From positions 186,001-250,000 of the forward strand of contig NZ_QCYJ01000084.1 of the NCBI RefSeq assembly GCF_003123685.1: a DNA stretch of 64,000 nt, in the 5' to 3' direction. The position numbers were made by a program, and so were the translations under genes. Of this stretch, positions 9,154 through 18,210 are shown piece after piece. A model generated the notes under the pieces. That model saw only the letters and a list, made by a program, of their open reading frames with translations, had not been told where the DNA came from and ran no database searches. Source of the DNA: Nocardia aurea (GTDB lineage: Bacteria > Actinomycetota > Actinomycetes > Mycobacteriales > Mycobacteriaceae). Numbering within the stretch: the first letter of the stretch is position 1; every line of letters begins with the position of its first letter.

Positions 9154-9167
9154 TGAAACATGTTCCA
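9154..9167. promoter_or_regulatory. KstR-type operator between fadE26 and fdxD
   Basis: TgaAACatGTTccA is an exact match to TnnAACnnGTTnnA and lies in the divergent intergenic region. It should control both the fadE26-fadE27 pair and the ferredoxin gene. Promoter hexamers around it are not clear. Confidence 0.75.
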
Positions 9168-9264
9168 GTATTGACCGCGAAGCCGGTCATTGGCCGCGCA
9201 TGCGCCGCCGCTGGCTTGTAGGCTTCGAACAGTAGGCAGTTGATTGCTCGGGCGAGGAGTTCTC

Positions 9265-9453
9265 ATGAAGGTAACCGTCGATTTCGACCAGTGCGAGGCC
9301 AACGGAATATGCGTCGGATTCGCCCCCGACGTGTTCGAACTCGATGATGACGACCAGTTGCACGTGGCCGGGGGTGAGGTTCCGGAGAACCTGCTCGCCG
9401 ATGTGCGGGACGCGGTGGCGCAGTGTCCGAAGGCCGCGCTGAAACTGGAATGA
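9265..9453 (+). CDS. fdxD: 3Fe-4S ferredoxin, FdxD-like
   Basis: A 62-aa ferredoxin carrying C10-x5-C16 (CEANGIC) and a later CP pair (QCPKAAL, C54), the three-cysteine set of actinobacterial 3Fe-4S ferredoxins. Asn13 takes the place of a possible fourth ligand. It would supply electrons to a cytochrome P450 or similar oxygenase. FdxD (Rv3503c) occupies the same place next to fadE26 in M. tuberculosis. ATG 9265 follows GAGGAG at good spacing. No P450 is in the window, so its partner is encoded elsewhere. Confidence 0.9.
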   Translation: MKVTVDFDQCEANGICVGFAPDVFELDDDDQLHVAGGEVPENLLADVRDAVAQCPKAALKLE

Positions 9454-9472
9454 ATACTGCTTGCCCATCGGT

Positions 9473-9490
9473 AGGAACACGTTCTAAAGT
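9473..9490 (+). promoter_or_regulatory. KstR-like operator overlapping a -10 element
   Basis: AggAACacGTTctA (9473-9486) differs from the KstR consensus only at the first base. Its final TA starts TAAAGT (9485-9490), a -10-like hexamer exactly seven bases before GTG 9498. The offset from box to -10 is the same as upstream of fadD19 and yrbE4A. Confidence 0.7.
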
Positions 9491-9497
9491 CGGCCCG

Positions 9498-9578
9498 GTG
9501 AGTGAGCAAAGCGTGCGAACCGGCAACCCAGCGCGCGGTGCGCGCGACATCGTCGAGCGGAACGGGGCGATGTCATGA
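9498..9578 (+). CDS. Putative 26-aa leaderless leader ORF upstream of the SDR
   Basis: GTG 9498 opens a frame starting MSEQSVRTGNPARG and ending with TGA at 9576-9578. That stop overlaps the ATG of the SDR gene in an ATGA junction. TAAAGT lies seven bases before the GTG, the spacing of leaderless transcripts. The layout suggests the steroid-regulated mRNA begins here and delivers ribosomes to the SDR by coupling, since the SDR has only a weak ribosome site. No homologue is recognised. It could simply be an untranslated leader. Confidence 0.45.
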   Translation: MSEQSVRTGNPARGARDIVERNGAMS

Positions 9579-10492
9579 GCGACGGCGTGCGCGAATCCGC
9601 CGTCGAGCTGGCGGGCAAGGTAGCGATCGTCACCGGCGCGGGGGCCGGACTCGGGAAGGCCGAGGCGCTCGCCTTGGCCGCCGCGGGCGCCTCGGTGGTG
9701 GTCAACGATCTGGCCGACAACGACGTGGTGGCCGCGACCCTCGGCGAGATCAGGGCGCTCGGCGCCGAGGCGGAATTCGTCGCGGGCAGTATCGCGGAAC
9801 GGTCGACCGCCGACGCGCTGATCAGTGTGGCGAACGAGGCGTTCGGCAGCGTGGACATCGTGGTCAACAACGCGGGCATCACCCGTGATCGCATGTTGTT
9901 CAACATGTCCGACGAGGATTTCGACGCGGTCGTCGCCGTGCACCTGCGCGGACATTTCCTGCTGACCCGCAATGCCGCCGCCTATTGGCGCGCGAAGTCC
10001 AAGGAGTCGGGCGCTCCGGTCTACGGACGTCTGATCAACACCTCCTCCGAGGCCGGTCTACTCGGCCCGCCGGGGCAGGGCAACTACGGCGCGGCCAAGG
10101 CGGGTATCACCGCGCTGACGCTCACCGCGGCGCGCGCGCTCGCGAAGGTCGGGGTGCGCGCCAACGCCATCGCGCCGCGAGCACGCACGGCGATGACCGA
10201 GGCCTCCTTCAGTGCCGCGCCGCAAGAGGGCATCGATCCGCTCTCTCCCGATCACGTGGCCCGACTTGTGGCCTACCTGGCCTCACCGGCCGCCGAGGCG
10301 ATCAGCGGGCAGCTGTTCGTCGTCTACGGGCCGATGGTCGCGCTGATGGCCGCGCCCGTGGTCGAGCGGCGTTTCGACGCCGAGGGCGACGAGTGGAATC
10401 CCGAAGCTCTCGCCGACACGCTCGGCGGCTATTTCGCCGATCGTCCGGCGAACCAGACCTTCTCCGCGTCCGCGCTCTACGATCTCGGCTGA
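9575..10492 (+). CDS. hsd4A: Short-chain dehydrogenase, Hsd4A-like
   Basis: A 305-aa classical SDR. It has the NAD(P)-binding TGAGAGLG near residues 20-27, NNAG near 99, and the catalytic Ser (LINTSSEAG) with YGAAK. It is placed like Rv3502c, annotated as a 17-beta-hydroxysteroid/beta-hydroxyacyl-CoA dehydrogenase, which oxidises steroid side-chain or ring hydroxyls. It lies between the ferredoxin and the mce4 operon, under a KstR-like box. The C-terminus extends about 50 residues past the SDR core (EWNPEALADTLGGYFADRP), a feature of MFE-like dehydrogenases. The preceding leader ORF overlaps its start by 4 bp. Confidence 0.87.
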   Translation: MSDGVRESAVELAGKVAIVTGAGAGLGKAEALALAAAGASVVVNDLADNDVVAATLGEIRALGAEAEFVAGSIAERSTADALISVANEAFGSVDIVVNNAGITRDRMLFNMSDEDFDAVVAVHLRGHFLLTRNAAAYWRAKSKESGAPVYGRLINTSSEAGLLGPPGQGNYGAAKAGITALTLTAARALAKVGVRANAIAPRARTAMTEASFSAAPQEGIDPLSPDHVARLVAYLASPAAEAISGQLFVVYGPMVALMAAPVVERRFDAEGDEWNPEALADTLGGYFADRPANQTFSASALYDLG

Positions 10493-10791
10493 CGCCGGAC
10501 CGATGGCAGCTGCCTTCGGTTCATACTGATCGGTTGTCCAATTCTTGATCCCGACCCAGACACTTGGTACACATGGGAGTCTAGTGATGTGTGTGACGGC
10601 TCACAGCCGGGCCGCAGGTCATTTCTGATACGTGTTACAACTTCAGACCCTCTTTTAGAGGAAAATAGCAGTTCAAAACCATGAAAAGCTCGCATCTCAA
10701 AAATGAACATGTTCTAATCATTCCGGCGACGCGGCCCTTCGGTGGGCCGTGTCGCACGTAACACGAGCACGTTGAGCAAGGAGGATCGCGG
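10493..10791 (+). promoter_or_regulatory. mce4 upstream region with KstR-like box (10703-10716)
   Basis: A 299-bp gene-free stretch, AT-rich by local standards from 10620 to 10720. AtgAACatGTTctA at 10703-10716 matches the KstR core, and TAATCA begins at its last two bases. A 5' leader of about 60-70 nt then ends in AAGGAGGA, an unusually strong ribosome site seven bases before the yrbE4A ATG. The upstream part shows nothing recognisable. Confidence 0.65.
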
Positions 10792-11556
10792 ATGAACGAG
10801 GTCCTTGCCGTGCCGCTGCGGGCAGTCGGAGGGTTCTTCGAACTCACCGCCGACGTCGCCCGCGCGAGCATCCGCAGGCCCTTCCAAGCGCGTGAGTTCA
10901 TCGATCAGTCCTGGTTCATCGCACGGGTGTCCCTCGTGCCGACCCTGCTGGTCGCGATCCCGTTCACCGTGCTGGTGAGCTTCACGCTGAATATCCTGCT
11001 TCGCGAGATCGGCGCCGCCGACCTCAGCGGCGCGGGAGCGGCCTTCGGCGCCGTCACCCAGGTCGGCCCGATCGTCACCGTCTTGATCGTGGCCGGCGCG
11101 GGCGCCACCGCGATCTGCGCCGACCTCGGGGCCAGGACGATCCGCGAAGAGATCGACGCCATGCGGGTTCTCGGCATCGATCCGGTCCAGCGACTCGTGG
11201 TGCCGAGGGTGCTGGCCTCCATGTTCGTCGCGCTCATGCTGAACAGCCTGGTCTGCACCATCGGCATCGTCGGCGGCTTCCTGTTCTCGGTGCTGCTCCA
11301 GGATGTGAACCCCGGCGCGTTCGTCAACGGCATCACGCTGCTGACCCACCTGCCGGAACTGATCATCTCCGAGGTCAAGGCCGGTCTGTTCGGCCTGATC
11401 GCCGGTCTGGTCGCCTGTTATCTGGGCTTGAACGTCAAGGGTGGTCCCAAGAGTGTCGGTGACGCGGTCAACCAGACCGTGGTGTTCGCGTTCATGGCGT
11501 TGTTCGTGGTGAACGTCGTCGTCACCGCCGTCGGCATCAAATTCACGGTGCGGTGA
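10792..11556 (+). CDS. yrbE4A: Mce transporter permease YrbE4A
   Basis: A 254-aa MlaE/YrbE-family permease, one of two membrane subunits of the Mce4 importer, which in mycobacteria and rhodococci takes up cholesterol. Family signature segments are FELTADVARASIRRPF and GAGATAICADLGARTIREEIDAMRVLGIDP, the latter being the cytoplasmic EExDA loop thought to contact the MceG ATPase. Five or so hydrophobic helices follow. First gene of a ten-gene operon, with a strong AAGGAGGA ribosome site. The ATPase MceG is not in the window. Confidence 0.95.
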   Translation: MNEVLAVPLRAVGGFFELTADVARASIRRPFQAREFIDQSWFIARVSLVPTLLVAIPFTVLVSFTLNILLREIGAADLSGAGAAFGAVTQVGPIVTVLIVAGAGATAICADLGARTIREEIDAMRVLGIDPVQRLVVPRVLASMFVALMLNSLVCTIGIVGGFLFSVLLQDVNPGAFVNGITLLTHLPELIISEVKAGLFGLIAGLVACYLGLNVKGGPKSVGDAVNQTVVFAFMALFVVNVVVTAVGIKFTVR

Positions 11557-11560
11557 CCCG

Positions 11561-12412
11561 ATGGCACTGGTGATCCAATCCCGTTTCCCCCGGACGGTCC
11601 GGCGGGTGCGCCGGTTCTCCGACTCGCTGGACTCGGTCGGCAAGCAGGCCGTCTTCTACGCGCAGACGCTGGCGTCCATCCCACGGGCACTGCGGAACTA
11701 CCGCACCGAGACCATCCGGCTCATCGCCGAGATCAGCATGGGTTCCGGCGCGCTGGCCGTCATCGGCGGCACCGTCGTGATCGTCGGCTTCCTCACCCTG
11801 TTCGCGGGCGGCACGATCGCCGTCCAGGGGTACAGCTCGCTCGGCAATATCGGCGTCGAGGCGCTCACCGGCTTCTTCTCCGCCTTCATCAACGTCCGCA
11901 TCGCGGCGCCGGTGATCTCGGGGATCGGGCTGGCCGCGACGATCGGCGCCGGTTCCACCGCCCAACTCGGCGCGATGCGGGTGGCCGAGGAGATCGACGC
12001 ACTCGAATCGATGGCCATCCGGCCGATCCCTTACCTGGTCGGCACCAGGGTGCTCGCCGGGATGATCGCGATCATTCCCCTGTACGCGCTGGCGGTGATC
12101 GCCTCGTTCCTCGCGGCCCGATTCGCCACCGTCGTCATCTACGGACAGTCGGCGGGCGTGTACGACCACTATTTCTCTACGTTCCTCATTCCGAGCGATA
12201 TTCTCTGGTCATTCGCTCAGGCGATCTTCATGGCACTCGCGGTCATGATGATCCACACCTACTACGGCTACAACGCGGCGGGCGGCCCCGTCGGCGTCGG
12301 TATCGCGGTCGGCAACGCGGTGCGGTCCTCGCTGGTCGCGGTGGTCACGGTGACCCTGCTGATCTCCCTGGCCATCTACGGCACCTCCGGCAACTTCCAT
12401 CTCTCCGGGTAA
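11561..12412 (+). CDS. yrbE4B: Mce transporter permease YrbE4B
   Basis: A 283-aa MlaE-family permease and partner of YrbE4A. It carries the matching ATPase-contact loop QLGAMRVAEEIDALESMAIRPIPYLVGTR and the typical YYGYNAAGGPVGVG near the C-terminus. A cytoplasmic N-terminal arm of about 50 residues precedes the first helix. It starts 4 bp after yrbE4A. Confidence 0.95.
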   Translation: MALVIQSRFPRTVRRVRRFSDSLDSVGKQAVFYAQTLASIPRALRNYRTETIRLIAEISMGSGALAVIGGTVVIVGFLTLFAGGTIAVQGYSSLGNIGVEALTGFFSAFINVRIAAPVISGIGLAATIGAGSTAQLGAMRVAEEIDALESMAIRPIPYLVGTRVLAGMIAIIPLYALAVIASFLAARFATVVIYGQSAGVYDHYFSTFLIPSDILWSFAQAIFMALAVMMIHTYYGYNAAGGPVGVGIAVGNAVRSSLVAVVTVTLLISLAIYGTSGNFHLSG

Positions 12413-12419
12413 AGCGACA

Positions 12420-13640
12420 ATGGCGGATTCGAAGCATTCAGAAAATGGTCTGAAGCGCGCGCTGAGCGGCGGGCTCGGCCTGAAATTGGCCGGCCTGGCG
12501 ATGGTGCTCGCACTGATCGCGGTGGTTGCCGTCGCGATGGTCATGTTCGTCGGTGGTTTCACCCCGACCTCGAAAATCCTGGTCGAGGCGCCGCGCAGCG
12601 GACTCGTCCTCGACACCGACGCGAAAGTGAAGGTGCGTGGGGTCGAGATAGGCCGGGTGGCATCGGTCGAATATTCCGAGGACGGCGCGCGGCTGCGTCT
12701 CGAGGTATCGCCGGACAAATTGAAGATGGTGCCGTCCAACGCGGGCGTCGATATCAGGTCGACCACGGTGTTCGGCGCGAAGTACGTCAATTTCATCATT
12801 CCCGACGAACCCGCGTCGACTTCGCTGAAGCCGGGCTCCACGGTGTCCGCCTCGCGGGTGACCGTCGAATTCAACACCCTGTTCCAGCATCTGTCGGATG
12901 TGCTTGCCCAGCTGGACCCGGAGAAACTCAACGCCACCCTGACCGCGCTCGGTACGGCGCTGGAGGGCCGTGGCGCGAAACTCGGCGATCTGCTCTCCCG
13001 CAGTGACGTCTACCTGCGCGAGATCAATCCCTATCTGCCCACGCTGCAACAGGATCTGAACAAGACGACCGAGGTGACCGGAATCTATTCCGATACCGTC
13101 GGCGACCTGCTGCGCACGGTCGACAACGCGACGCTCACCAGCCGCACCTTCATCGACGAACAGGACAACCTGGACGCGGTGCTGACGAATGTGATCGGGC
13201 TGGCCGACACCACGGGCGCGGTCCTGCGCCAGAACGAGAACAATCTGGTCACCGCGCTGGATCTGCTCCGGCCGACCTCCGCGCTGCTGAACGAGTACGC
13301 GCCGGCGTTGAATTGTGTGATCACCGGTATCGGCGGATTGATGCCGTTGGCCGAGGAAGTCTTCGGCGGCGTGCTGCCCGGCGTCGGCATGAATACCAAC
13401 TTCATGTTCGGCGCGAAGCCCTACACCTATCCGAACGACCTGCCGAAGGTGAACGCCACCGGCGGCCCGCATTGCGAGGGCGTCGTCGACCGGGAGCCGG
13501 AAAGCCATTCCGACTACCTGGTCACCGATACCAACCAGGGCGCGCCGTATGTGCCGAATACCGGTCCGATCACAATCAACGAGGGTCCCAAGGTGTTCCA
13601 GTTGTTGTTCGCCGGGCTGCCAGGGGTGGACAAGCTGTGA
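12420..13640 (+). CDS. mce4A: Mce4A substrate-binding protein
   Basis: A 406-aa MCE protein. It has a cytoplasmic start, one N-terminal anchor helix (about 20-45), an MCE/MlaD domain (about 50-130, with SGLVLDTDAKVKVRGVEIGRVASVEY) and a long helical coiled-coil region. These proteins form the hexameric tube that carries steroid across the periplasm to YrbE4AB. The C-terminal tail is not Pro-rich. The start is 7 bp after yrbE4B; the stop overlaps mce4B by 4 bp. Confidence 0.93.
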   Translation: MADSKHSENGLKRALSGGLGLKLAGLAMVLALIAVVAVAMVMFVGGFTPTSKILVEAPRSGLVLDTDAKVKVRGVEIGRVASVEYSEDGARLRLEVSPDKLKMVPSNAGVDIRSTTVFGAKYVNFIIPDEPASTSLKPGSTVSASRVTVEFNTLFQHLSDVLAQLDPEKLNATLTALGTALEGRGAKLGDLLSRSDVYLREINPYLPTLQQDLNKTTEVTGIYSDTVGDLLRTVDNATLTSRTFIDEQDNLDAVLTNVIGLADTTGAVLRQNENNLVTALDLLRPTSALLNEYAPALNCVITGIGGLMPLAEEVFGGVLPGVGMNTNFMFGAKPYTYPNDLPKVNATGGPHCEGVVDREPESHSDYLVTDTNQGAPYVPNTGPITINEGPKVFQLLFAGLPGVDKL

Positions 13641-14665
13641 AGAACACCGCGACAACGGTCAAACTGACCATTTTCACCCTGGTCATGGCCCTGGTCTTCG
13701 CAGGCTTGGCCATCGTCTTCAGTCAGATGCGTTTCTCGCGTGAATACGGCTACAACGCGGTGTTCACCAGTTCCTCGGGAATTCTGCCGGGCGCGAAGGT
13801 GCGTATCGCCGGTGTGCCGGTCGGTTCGGTGAGTTCGGTGAAGGTGGGCAAGGACCACCTCGCGCACGTCGAATTCGACGTCGACCGGAAATACACCCTG
13901 CTCACCAGCACCCGAGCGACCATCAAATACGAGAATCTGGTCGGCGACCGATACCTGGAACTCATGGAGGGACCGGGTTCGGCCGAGGTCATGCGCTCGG
14001 GCGCGACCATGGGGACCGACCGGACCGCACCCGCGCTCGATCTGGATCTGCTGCTCGGCGGTTTCAAGCCGCTGCTGCGCGGACTCGATCCGACCCAGGT
14101 CAACGATCTGACCGGCGCGCTGTTGCAGATCTTCCAAGGCCAGGGCGGCACACTGGTCCAATTGCTCAACAGCGGCGGCTCGTTCACCAAGACGCTGTCC
14201 GAACGCGACGAACTGATCGGCAGCGTGATCGACAATCTGAACACCGTCCTGCGGACCATCGACGAGCGCGGCGACCAATTCGGCACGACCCTCGACGAAT
14301 TGCAGCGACTGGTGAGCGGACTGTCCGCGAATCGCGATCCGATCGGCGACGCGCTGCCCAGAATCGCCGGGGCCACACAGGATCTCACCGATCTGCTGGC
14401 GACGGCGCGTCCGGATCTGCGCAACACCATCGAGCAGACCGGCCGACTCGCCACCAATCTCGACGAAGGCTCGGACACCGTGCAATGGGTGATCGAGCGG
14501 CTGCCCGAAACCTACAAGAAGCTCATCCGCATCGGCGCTTACGGCTCCTTCCTACAGCTCTATGTCTGCGGCACGAATTTCCTGGTCGACGGCCCCAACG
14601 GGCAAACCCTGGAGGTCAAGATGCCGGGTCTGCAGGCGACAGGAAGGTGTACGCCCAATGAGTGA
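13637..14665 (+). CDS. mce4B: Mce4B
   Basis: A 342-aa MCE-family protein with an N-terminal anchor helix (TIFTLVMALVFAGLAIVF), an MCE domain containing ILPGAKVRIAGVPVGSV, and a helical domain with heptad-like repeats. It ends in a Cys-containing tail (LYVCGTNFLV), typical of MceB. GTG 13637 overlaps the mce4A stop (GTGA) and gives a start directly before the anchor. It is a subunit of the steroid import hexamer. Confidence 0.93.
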   Translation: MKNTATTVKLTIFTLVMALVFAGLAIVFSQMRFSREYGYNAVFTSSSGILPGAKVRIAGVPVGSVSSVKVGKDHLAHVEFDVDRKYTLLTSTRATIKYENLVGDRYLELMEGPGSAEVMRSGATMGTDRTAPALDLDLLLGGFKPLLRGLDPTQVNDLTGALLQIFQGQGGTLVQLLNSGGSFTKTLSERDELIGSVIDNLNTVLRTIDERGDQFGTTLDELQRLVSGLSANRDPIGDALPRIAGATQDLTDLLATARPDLRNTIEQTGRLATNLDEGSDTVQWVIERLPETYKKLIRIGAYGSFLQLYVCGTNFLVDGPNGQTLEVKMPGLQATGRCTPNE

Positions 14666-15725
14666 GAAGCGTTCGCCCGCGATCACCATCGGAATCGTCG
14701 GCATCGTCGTCGGCCTCGCGATCGCCCTGTCCGCGCTGCAATTCGATCGGTTGCCCTTCATCCGCGGCGGCGCCACCTTCACCGCGAATTTCACCGACGC
14801 GGGCGGCCTACTGCCCGGTGACGCGGTCCAGGTCGCCGGGGTGCGCAGCGGTCGGGTCGAGAAGGTCGAACTCGACGGCGACAAGGTGCTCGTGCGATTC
14901 AGCCTCGACGAGTCGATCGTGTTGGGACAGAAGACTTCCGCGGCCATCAAGACCAATACGGTGCTCGGCCGCAAATCGCTCGAGGTGACCCCGCAGGGTT
15001 CGGGCGCGCTGCGGGTGGACGACACGATCCCGCTGGAACGCACCACCTCGCCGTATTCGCTCAACGAAGCGCTGGGCGATCTCGGCAGCACCATCGGCGA
15101 ACTCGATATGGACAAGGTCGACCGAACCCTGGACGCGCTGTCGGAGACCTTCGCCGACACCCCGGCGCCGTTGCGGTCCGCGCTGGACGGTGTCACGGCG
15201 CTGTCGCGCAGTATCAACGCCCGCGACCAGGCACTGTCGGACCTGCTGACCAGGGCGCAGAGCGTCACCAAGATCCTCGCCGACCGCAGCGATCAGATCA
15301 ACGCGCTGCTGCTCGACGGCAACAATCTGCTCGGCGAACTCGAACGCCGCCGCGGCGCGATCGGGCAGCTCATCGTGTACGTGAATCAGGTATCGCTGCA
15401 ACTGTCCGGTCTGGTCTCCGATAACGAGCCGCTGCTGAAATCCGCGCTGGACCGGCTGAATTCGGTGTTGAACCTGCTCCAGCGCAACAAGCAGAACCTC
15501 AGCGACGCGCTCGACAGCGTCGGCCCGTACGCGGCGGCGCTCGGTGAACAGGTCGGCAACGGTCCGTGGTTCAACGCCTACGTGGTCAACGCGACGAGTA
15601 CCGAGTTGCGGCCACTGGTCGACGCGCTGGTCTGGCCGGAGCAGCTGCCCAACGATCTGCGCAATATTTTCACCCACCCGGCGCCGCCGTCGATCGGGCC
15701 TGCGGAAGAGGATCCACCGCGATGA
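14658..15725 (+). CDS. mce4C: Mce4C
   Basis: A 355-aa MCE-family protein starting MSEKRSPAITIGIVGIVVGL with an anchor helix, then the MCE domain (GGLLPGDAVQVAGVRSGRVEKVELDG) and a long alpha-helical region. ATG 14658 overlaps the end of mce4B by 8 bp. Its C-terminus (FTHPAPPSIGPAEEDPPR) is Pro-rich. Confidence 0.93.
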   Translation: MSEKRSPAITIGIVGIVVGLAIALSALQFDRLPFIRGGATFTANFTDAGGLLPGDAVQVAGVRSGRVEKVELDGDKVLVRFSLDESIVLGQKTSAAIKTNTVLGRKSLEVTPQGSGALRVDDTIPLERTTSPYSLNEALGDLGSTIGELDMDKVDRTLDALSETFADTPAPLRSALDGVTALSRSINARDQALSDLLTRAQSVTKILADRSDQINALLLDGNNLLGELERRRGAIGQLIVYVNQVSLQLSGLVSDNEPLLKSALDRLNSVLNLLQRNKQNLSDALDSVGPYAAALGEQVGNGPWFNAYVVNATSTELRPLVDALVWPEQLPNDLRNIFTHPAPPSIGPAEEDPPR

Positions 15726-16966
15726 GCAAGTTGAACGGAGTACGGACACTGCCGCGCTGGGCGTTGATCACCGCGGGAGTGCTGGTGGCCGCGCTCGTCG
15801 CGTTCGCTGTCTACACCGGTGTCACCAGGATCGGCAAGACCACGATCACCGCCTACTTCCCGTCCACGAGCGCCCTGTACGAGGGTGACGACGTGCGCGT
15901 GCTCGGTGTCAAGGTCGGCACCATCGACAAGATCGAGCCGGGCCGCGAGCAGGTGCGCGTCACAGTGACGATCGACCGGGGTGTCGACATTCCGGCCGAC
16001 GCGCGCGCGGTGATCATCTCGCCCTCGCTGGTCTCGGCCCGGTTCATCCAATTGGCCCCCGCCTACACCGGCGGCCCGAAAATGGCCGACGACGCGACGA
16101 TTCCGATCGAGCACACCGCGATCCCGGTCGAGTGGGACGACATCAAGGCCGAACTGTCCAAACTCGCCACCGCCCTCGGGCCGGTCGGCGATGACGAACA
16201 GGGCTCGTTCGGCCGGTTCGTGAACACCGCCGCCGACAATCTGGACGGCAACGGCCAGAGACTGCGCGACACCCTGCACGAACTGTCGGCGACGCTGAAC
16301 ACCCTGTCCGACGGCCGGACCGATCTCTTCGGCACCATCCGCAATTTGCAGAAATTCGTCGAGGTGCTGTCCGGCAGCAACGAACAGATCGTGCAATTCG
16401 GCAGCAGGCTGGCCTCGGTGTCGGAAGTACTCGGCGACACCTCGGCCGATCTCGGCGCGGGACTGGACAATCTGGATATCGCGTTGGCCGATGTGAAACG
16501 GTTCCTCGACGGCAGCGGAGCCGAACTCACCGAAGGTGTCACCCGGTTGAGCGATGTGACCCAACTGCTGGTCGACAAGCGTCCCGAACTCGAGCGGGTG
16601 CTGCATTCCGGGCCGACCGCGCTGGTGAACTTCTATCAGATCTACAAGCCCGCGCAGGGCACACTGACCGGCGCGATCGCGCTGAACAACACGGCCGACC
16701 CGCTCAGCTTCCTGTGCGGTTCCATCCGTGCGCTCGAATACGACCAGTCCGATCGCAGCGCCGACCTGTGCGCGCAGTACCTGGCGCCGGTGATCAGCTC
16801 GGTCGCCATGAACTACGCGCCGATCCTGCTGAATCCGGCCACCGGCGTGCACGCGTTCCCCGACCAGATCGTCTACAGCGATCCGAGCCTGGAAGGCCAG
16901 ACCTCACCGCAGGTGACCGTGCCCGACGGTGTTGCCGGACTTGCCATTCCGGGAGGAAACCGATGA
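15722..16966 (+). CDS. mce4D: Mce4D
   Basis: A 414-aa MCE-family protein with an anchor helix (WALITAGVLVAALVAFAVYT), the MCE domain (LYEGDDVRVLGVKVGTIDKIEPG), a helical middle and a Cys-bearing C-terminal domain (FLCGSIRAL, DLCAQYL). ATG 15722 overlaps the mce4C stop (ATGA), so translation is coupled. Confidence 0.93.
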   Translation: MSKLNGVRTLPRWALITAGVLVAALVAFAVYTGVTRIGKTTITAYFPSTSALYEGDDVRVLGVKVGTIDKIEPGREQVRVTVTIDRGVDIPADARAVIISPSLVSARFIQLAPAYTGGPKMADDATIPIEHTAIPVEWDDIKAELSKLATALGPVGDDEQGSFGRFVNTAADNLDGNGQRLRDTLHELSATLNTLSDGRTDLFGTIRNLQKFVEVLSGSNEQIVQFGSRLASVSEVLGDTSADLGAGLDNLDIALADVKRFLDGSGAELTEGVTRLSDVTQLLVDKRPELERVLHSGPTALVNFYQIYKPAQGTLTGAIALNNTADPLSFLCGSIRALEYDQSDRSADLCAQYLAPVISSVAMNYAPILLNPATGVHAFPDQIVYSDPSLEGQTSPQVTVPDGVAGLAIPGGNR

Positions 16967-18210
16967 CGCGCCCGCGTTCGATGCGGCGGGTCGCCGCACT
17001 CGCCGTAGGTCTTGCGGTGACGCTCGGCGTCTCCGGATGCGAATGGGACGGACTGAACTCGCTGCCCCTGCCCGGCACCGAGGGAACCGACGGCTATCGG
17101 ATCCAGATCCAGATGCCGAATGTGACGACCCTGACCAAGAATTCGCCGGTCCGGGTCGACGATGTCACCGTCGGCACCGTCACCGGCATCGAGGTGCAGG
17201 ACTGGCACGCGCTCGTCACCGTCGCACTCGACCGTGACGTCCGATTGCCCGCGAACGCGGTGGCGAAAATCGGCCAGACGAGTCTGCTCGGCAGCAACCA
17301 CGTCGAACTCGGCCCGCCCGAGGACGCGGCCCCGGTGGGCGAGTTGCACGGCGGCGACGTCATCCCGCTGTCGCGGGCCGGGGCCTATCCGACCACCGAA
17401 CAGGTGCTCTCCTCGCTGTCGGTCGTCCTCAACGGCGGCGGCATCTCGCAGCTGGAAACCATTACCCGCGAACTGAATTCCGCCCTGACCGGGCGCGAGG
17501 ACGATATCCGCGATCTGCTGCCGCAACTGGCGACGCTCGCGACCGGTCTGGACAAACAGCGCGAGGACATCATCTCGGCCATGAGCGGACTCGACCGCCT
17601 CGCCGGACAATTCGCCGATCAGCGTGACGTGGTGGCACGCGCCATCGACCAGATCCACCCCGCGCTGACGATCCTGGCCGACCGCACCGCGAACATCACC
17701 GCCGCGGTGACCTCGCTCGGCGAACTCAGCGATGTGGCCGACCGCATCGTGAACGAGAGCGGTGAGGATCTGAAGGCGAATCTGCGCAGTCTCGGTCCGG
17801 TGCTCCAGACCCTGGCCGATACCGGCGTCAACCTCATCGAATCGCTGAAGATCCTGCCCACCTTCCCGTTCCCGATCAAGAACATCGGCAACGCGATCAA
17901 GGGCGACTACATGAACCTGTTCATCACCGTCGACATGACCGGGCGCAGGCTCGACTCCAACTGGCTGACCGGAACCCCGCTCGGCGGGCGTTTCGGCGGC
18001 GTCGAAGGCGTGATCGGCAGTTTCGCCCCCGATTCCGCCGCGCAGGGAGGTAATCCCGCGACCGGGCCGTTGCTGCCGACGCCCGACGCGGGCGCCTCAC
18101 CCACGCCGACGCTGCCGGGCCTGCCGCCCATCCCCGGACTGCCCGCCATTCCGGGCCTGACGGTTCCGTTGCCCGGAAATACCGCGCCACAGGGGGGTAC
18201 GGGCCGATGA
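16963..18210 (+). CDS. mce4E: Mce4E lipoprotein (LprN-like)
   Basis: A 415-aa MCE-family lipoprotein. The signal peptide RRVAALAVGLAVTLGVSGC ends in a lipobox (VSGC, Cys near residue 25), replacing the anchor helix of its paralogues, as in LprN/Mce4E. The MCE domain includes TKNSPVRVDDVTVGTVTGIEV. The C-terminus is a Pro-rich linker with repeated PGLPPIPGLPAIPGL. GGGAGG precedes the ATG, and the start overlaps mce4D by 4 bp. Confidence 0.94.
   Translation: MTRPRSMRRVAALAVGLAVTLGVSGCEWDGLNSLPLPGTEGTDGYRIQIQMPNVTTLTKNSPVRVDDVTVGTVTGIEVQDWHALVTVALDRDVRLPANAVAKIGQTSLLGSNHVELGPPEDAAPVGELHGGDVIPLSRAGAYPTTEQVLSSLSVVLNGGGISQLETITRELNSALTGREDDIRDLLPQLATLATGLDKQREDIISAMSGLDRLAGQFADQRDVVARAIDQIHPALTILADRTANITAAVTSLGELSDVADRIVNESGEDLKANLRSLGPVLQTLADTGVNLIESLKILPTFPFPIKNIGNAIKGDYMNLFITVDMTGRRLDSNWLTGTPLGGRFGGVEGVIGSFAPDSAAQGGNPATGPLLPTPDAGASPTPTLPGLPPIPGLPAIPGLTVPLPGNTAPQGGTGR

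Noticed and set aside
9498..10492. Leader ORF and dehydrogenase as one frameshifted gene
   Set aside because: The SDR N-terminus is complete from ATG 9575 with its TGAGAGLG motif in place, and the leader frame does not add SDR-like sequence.
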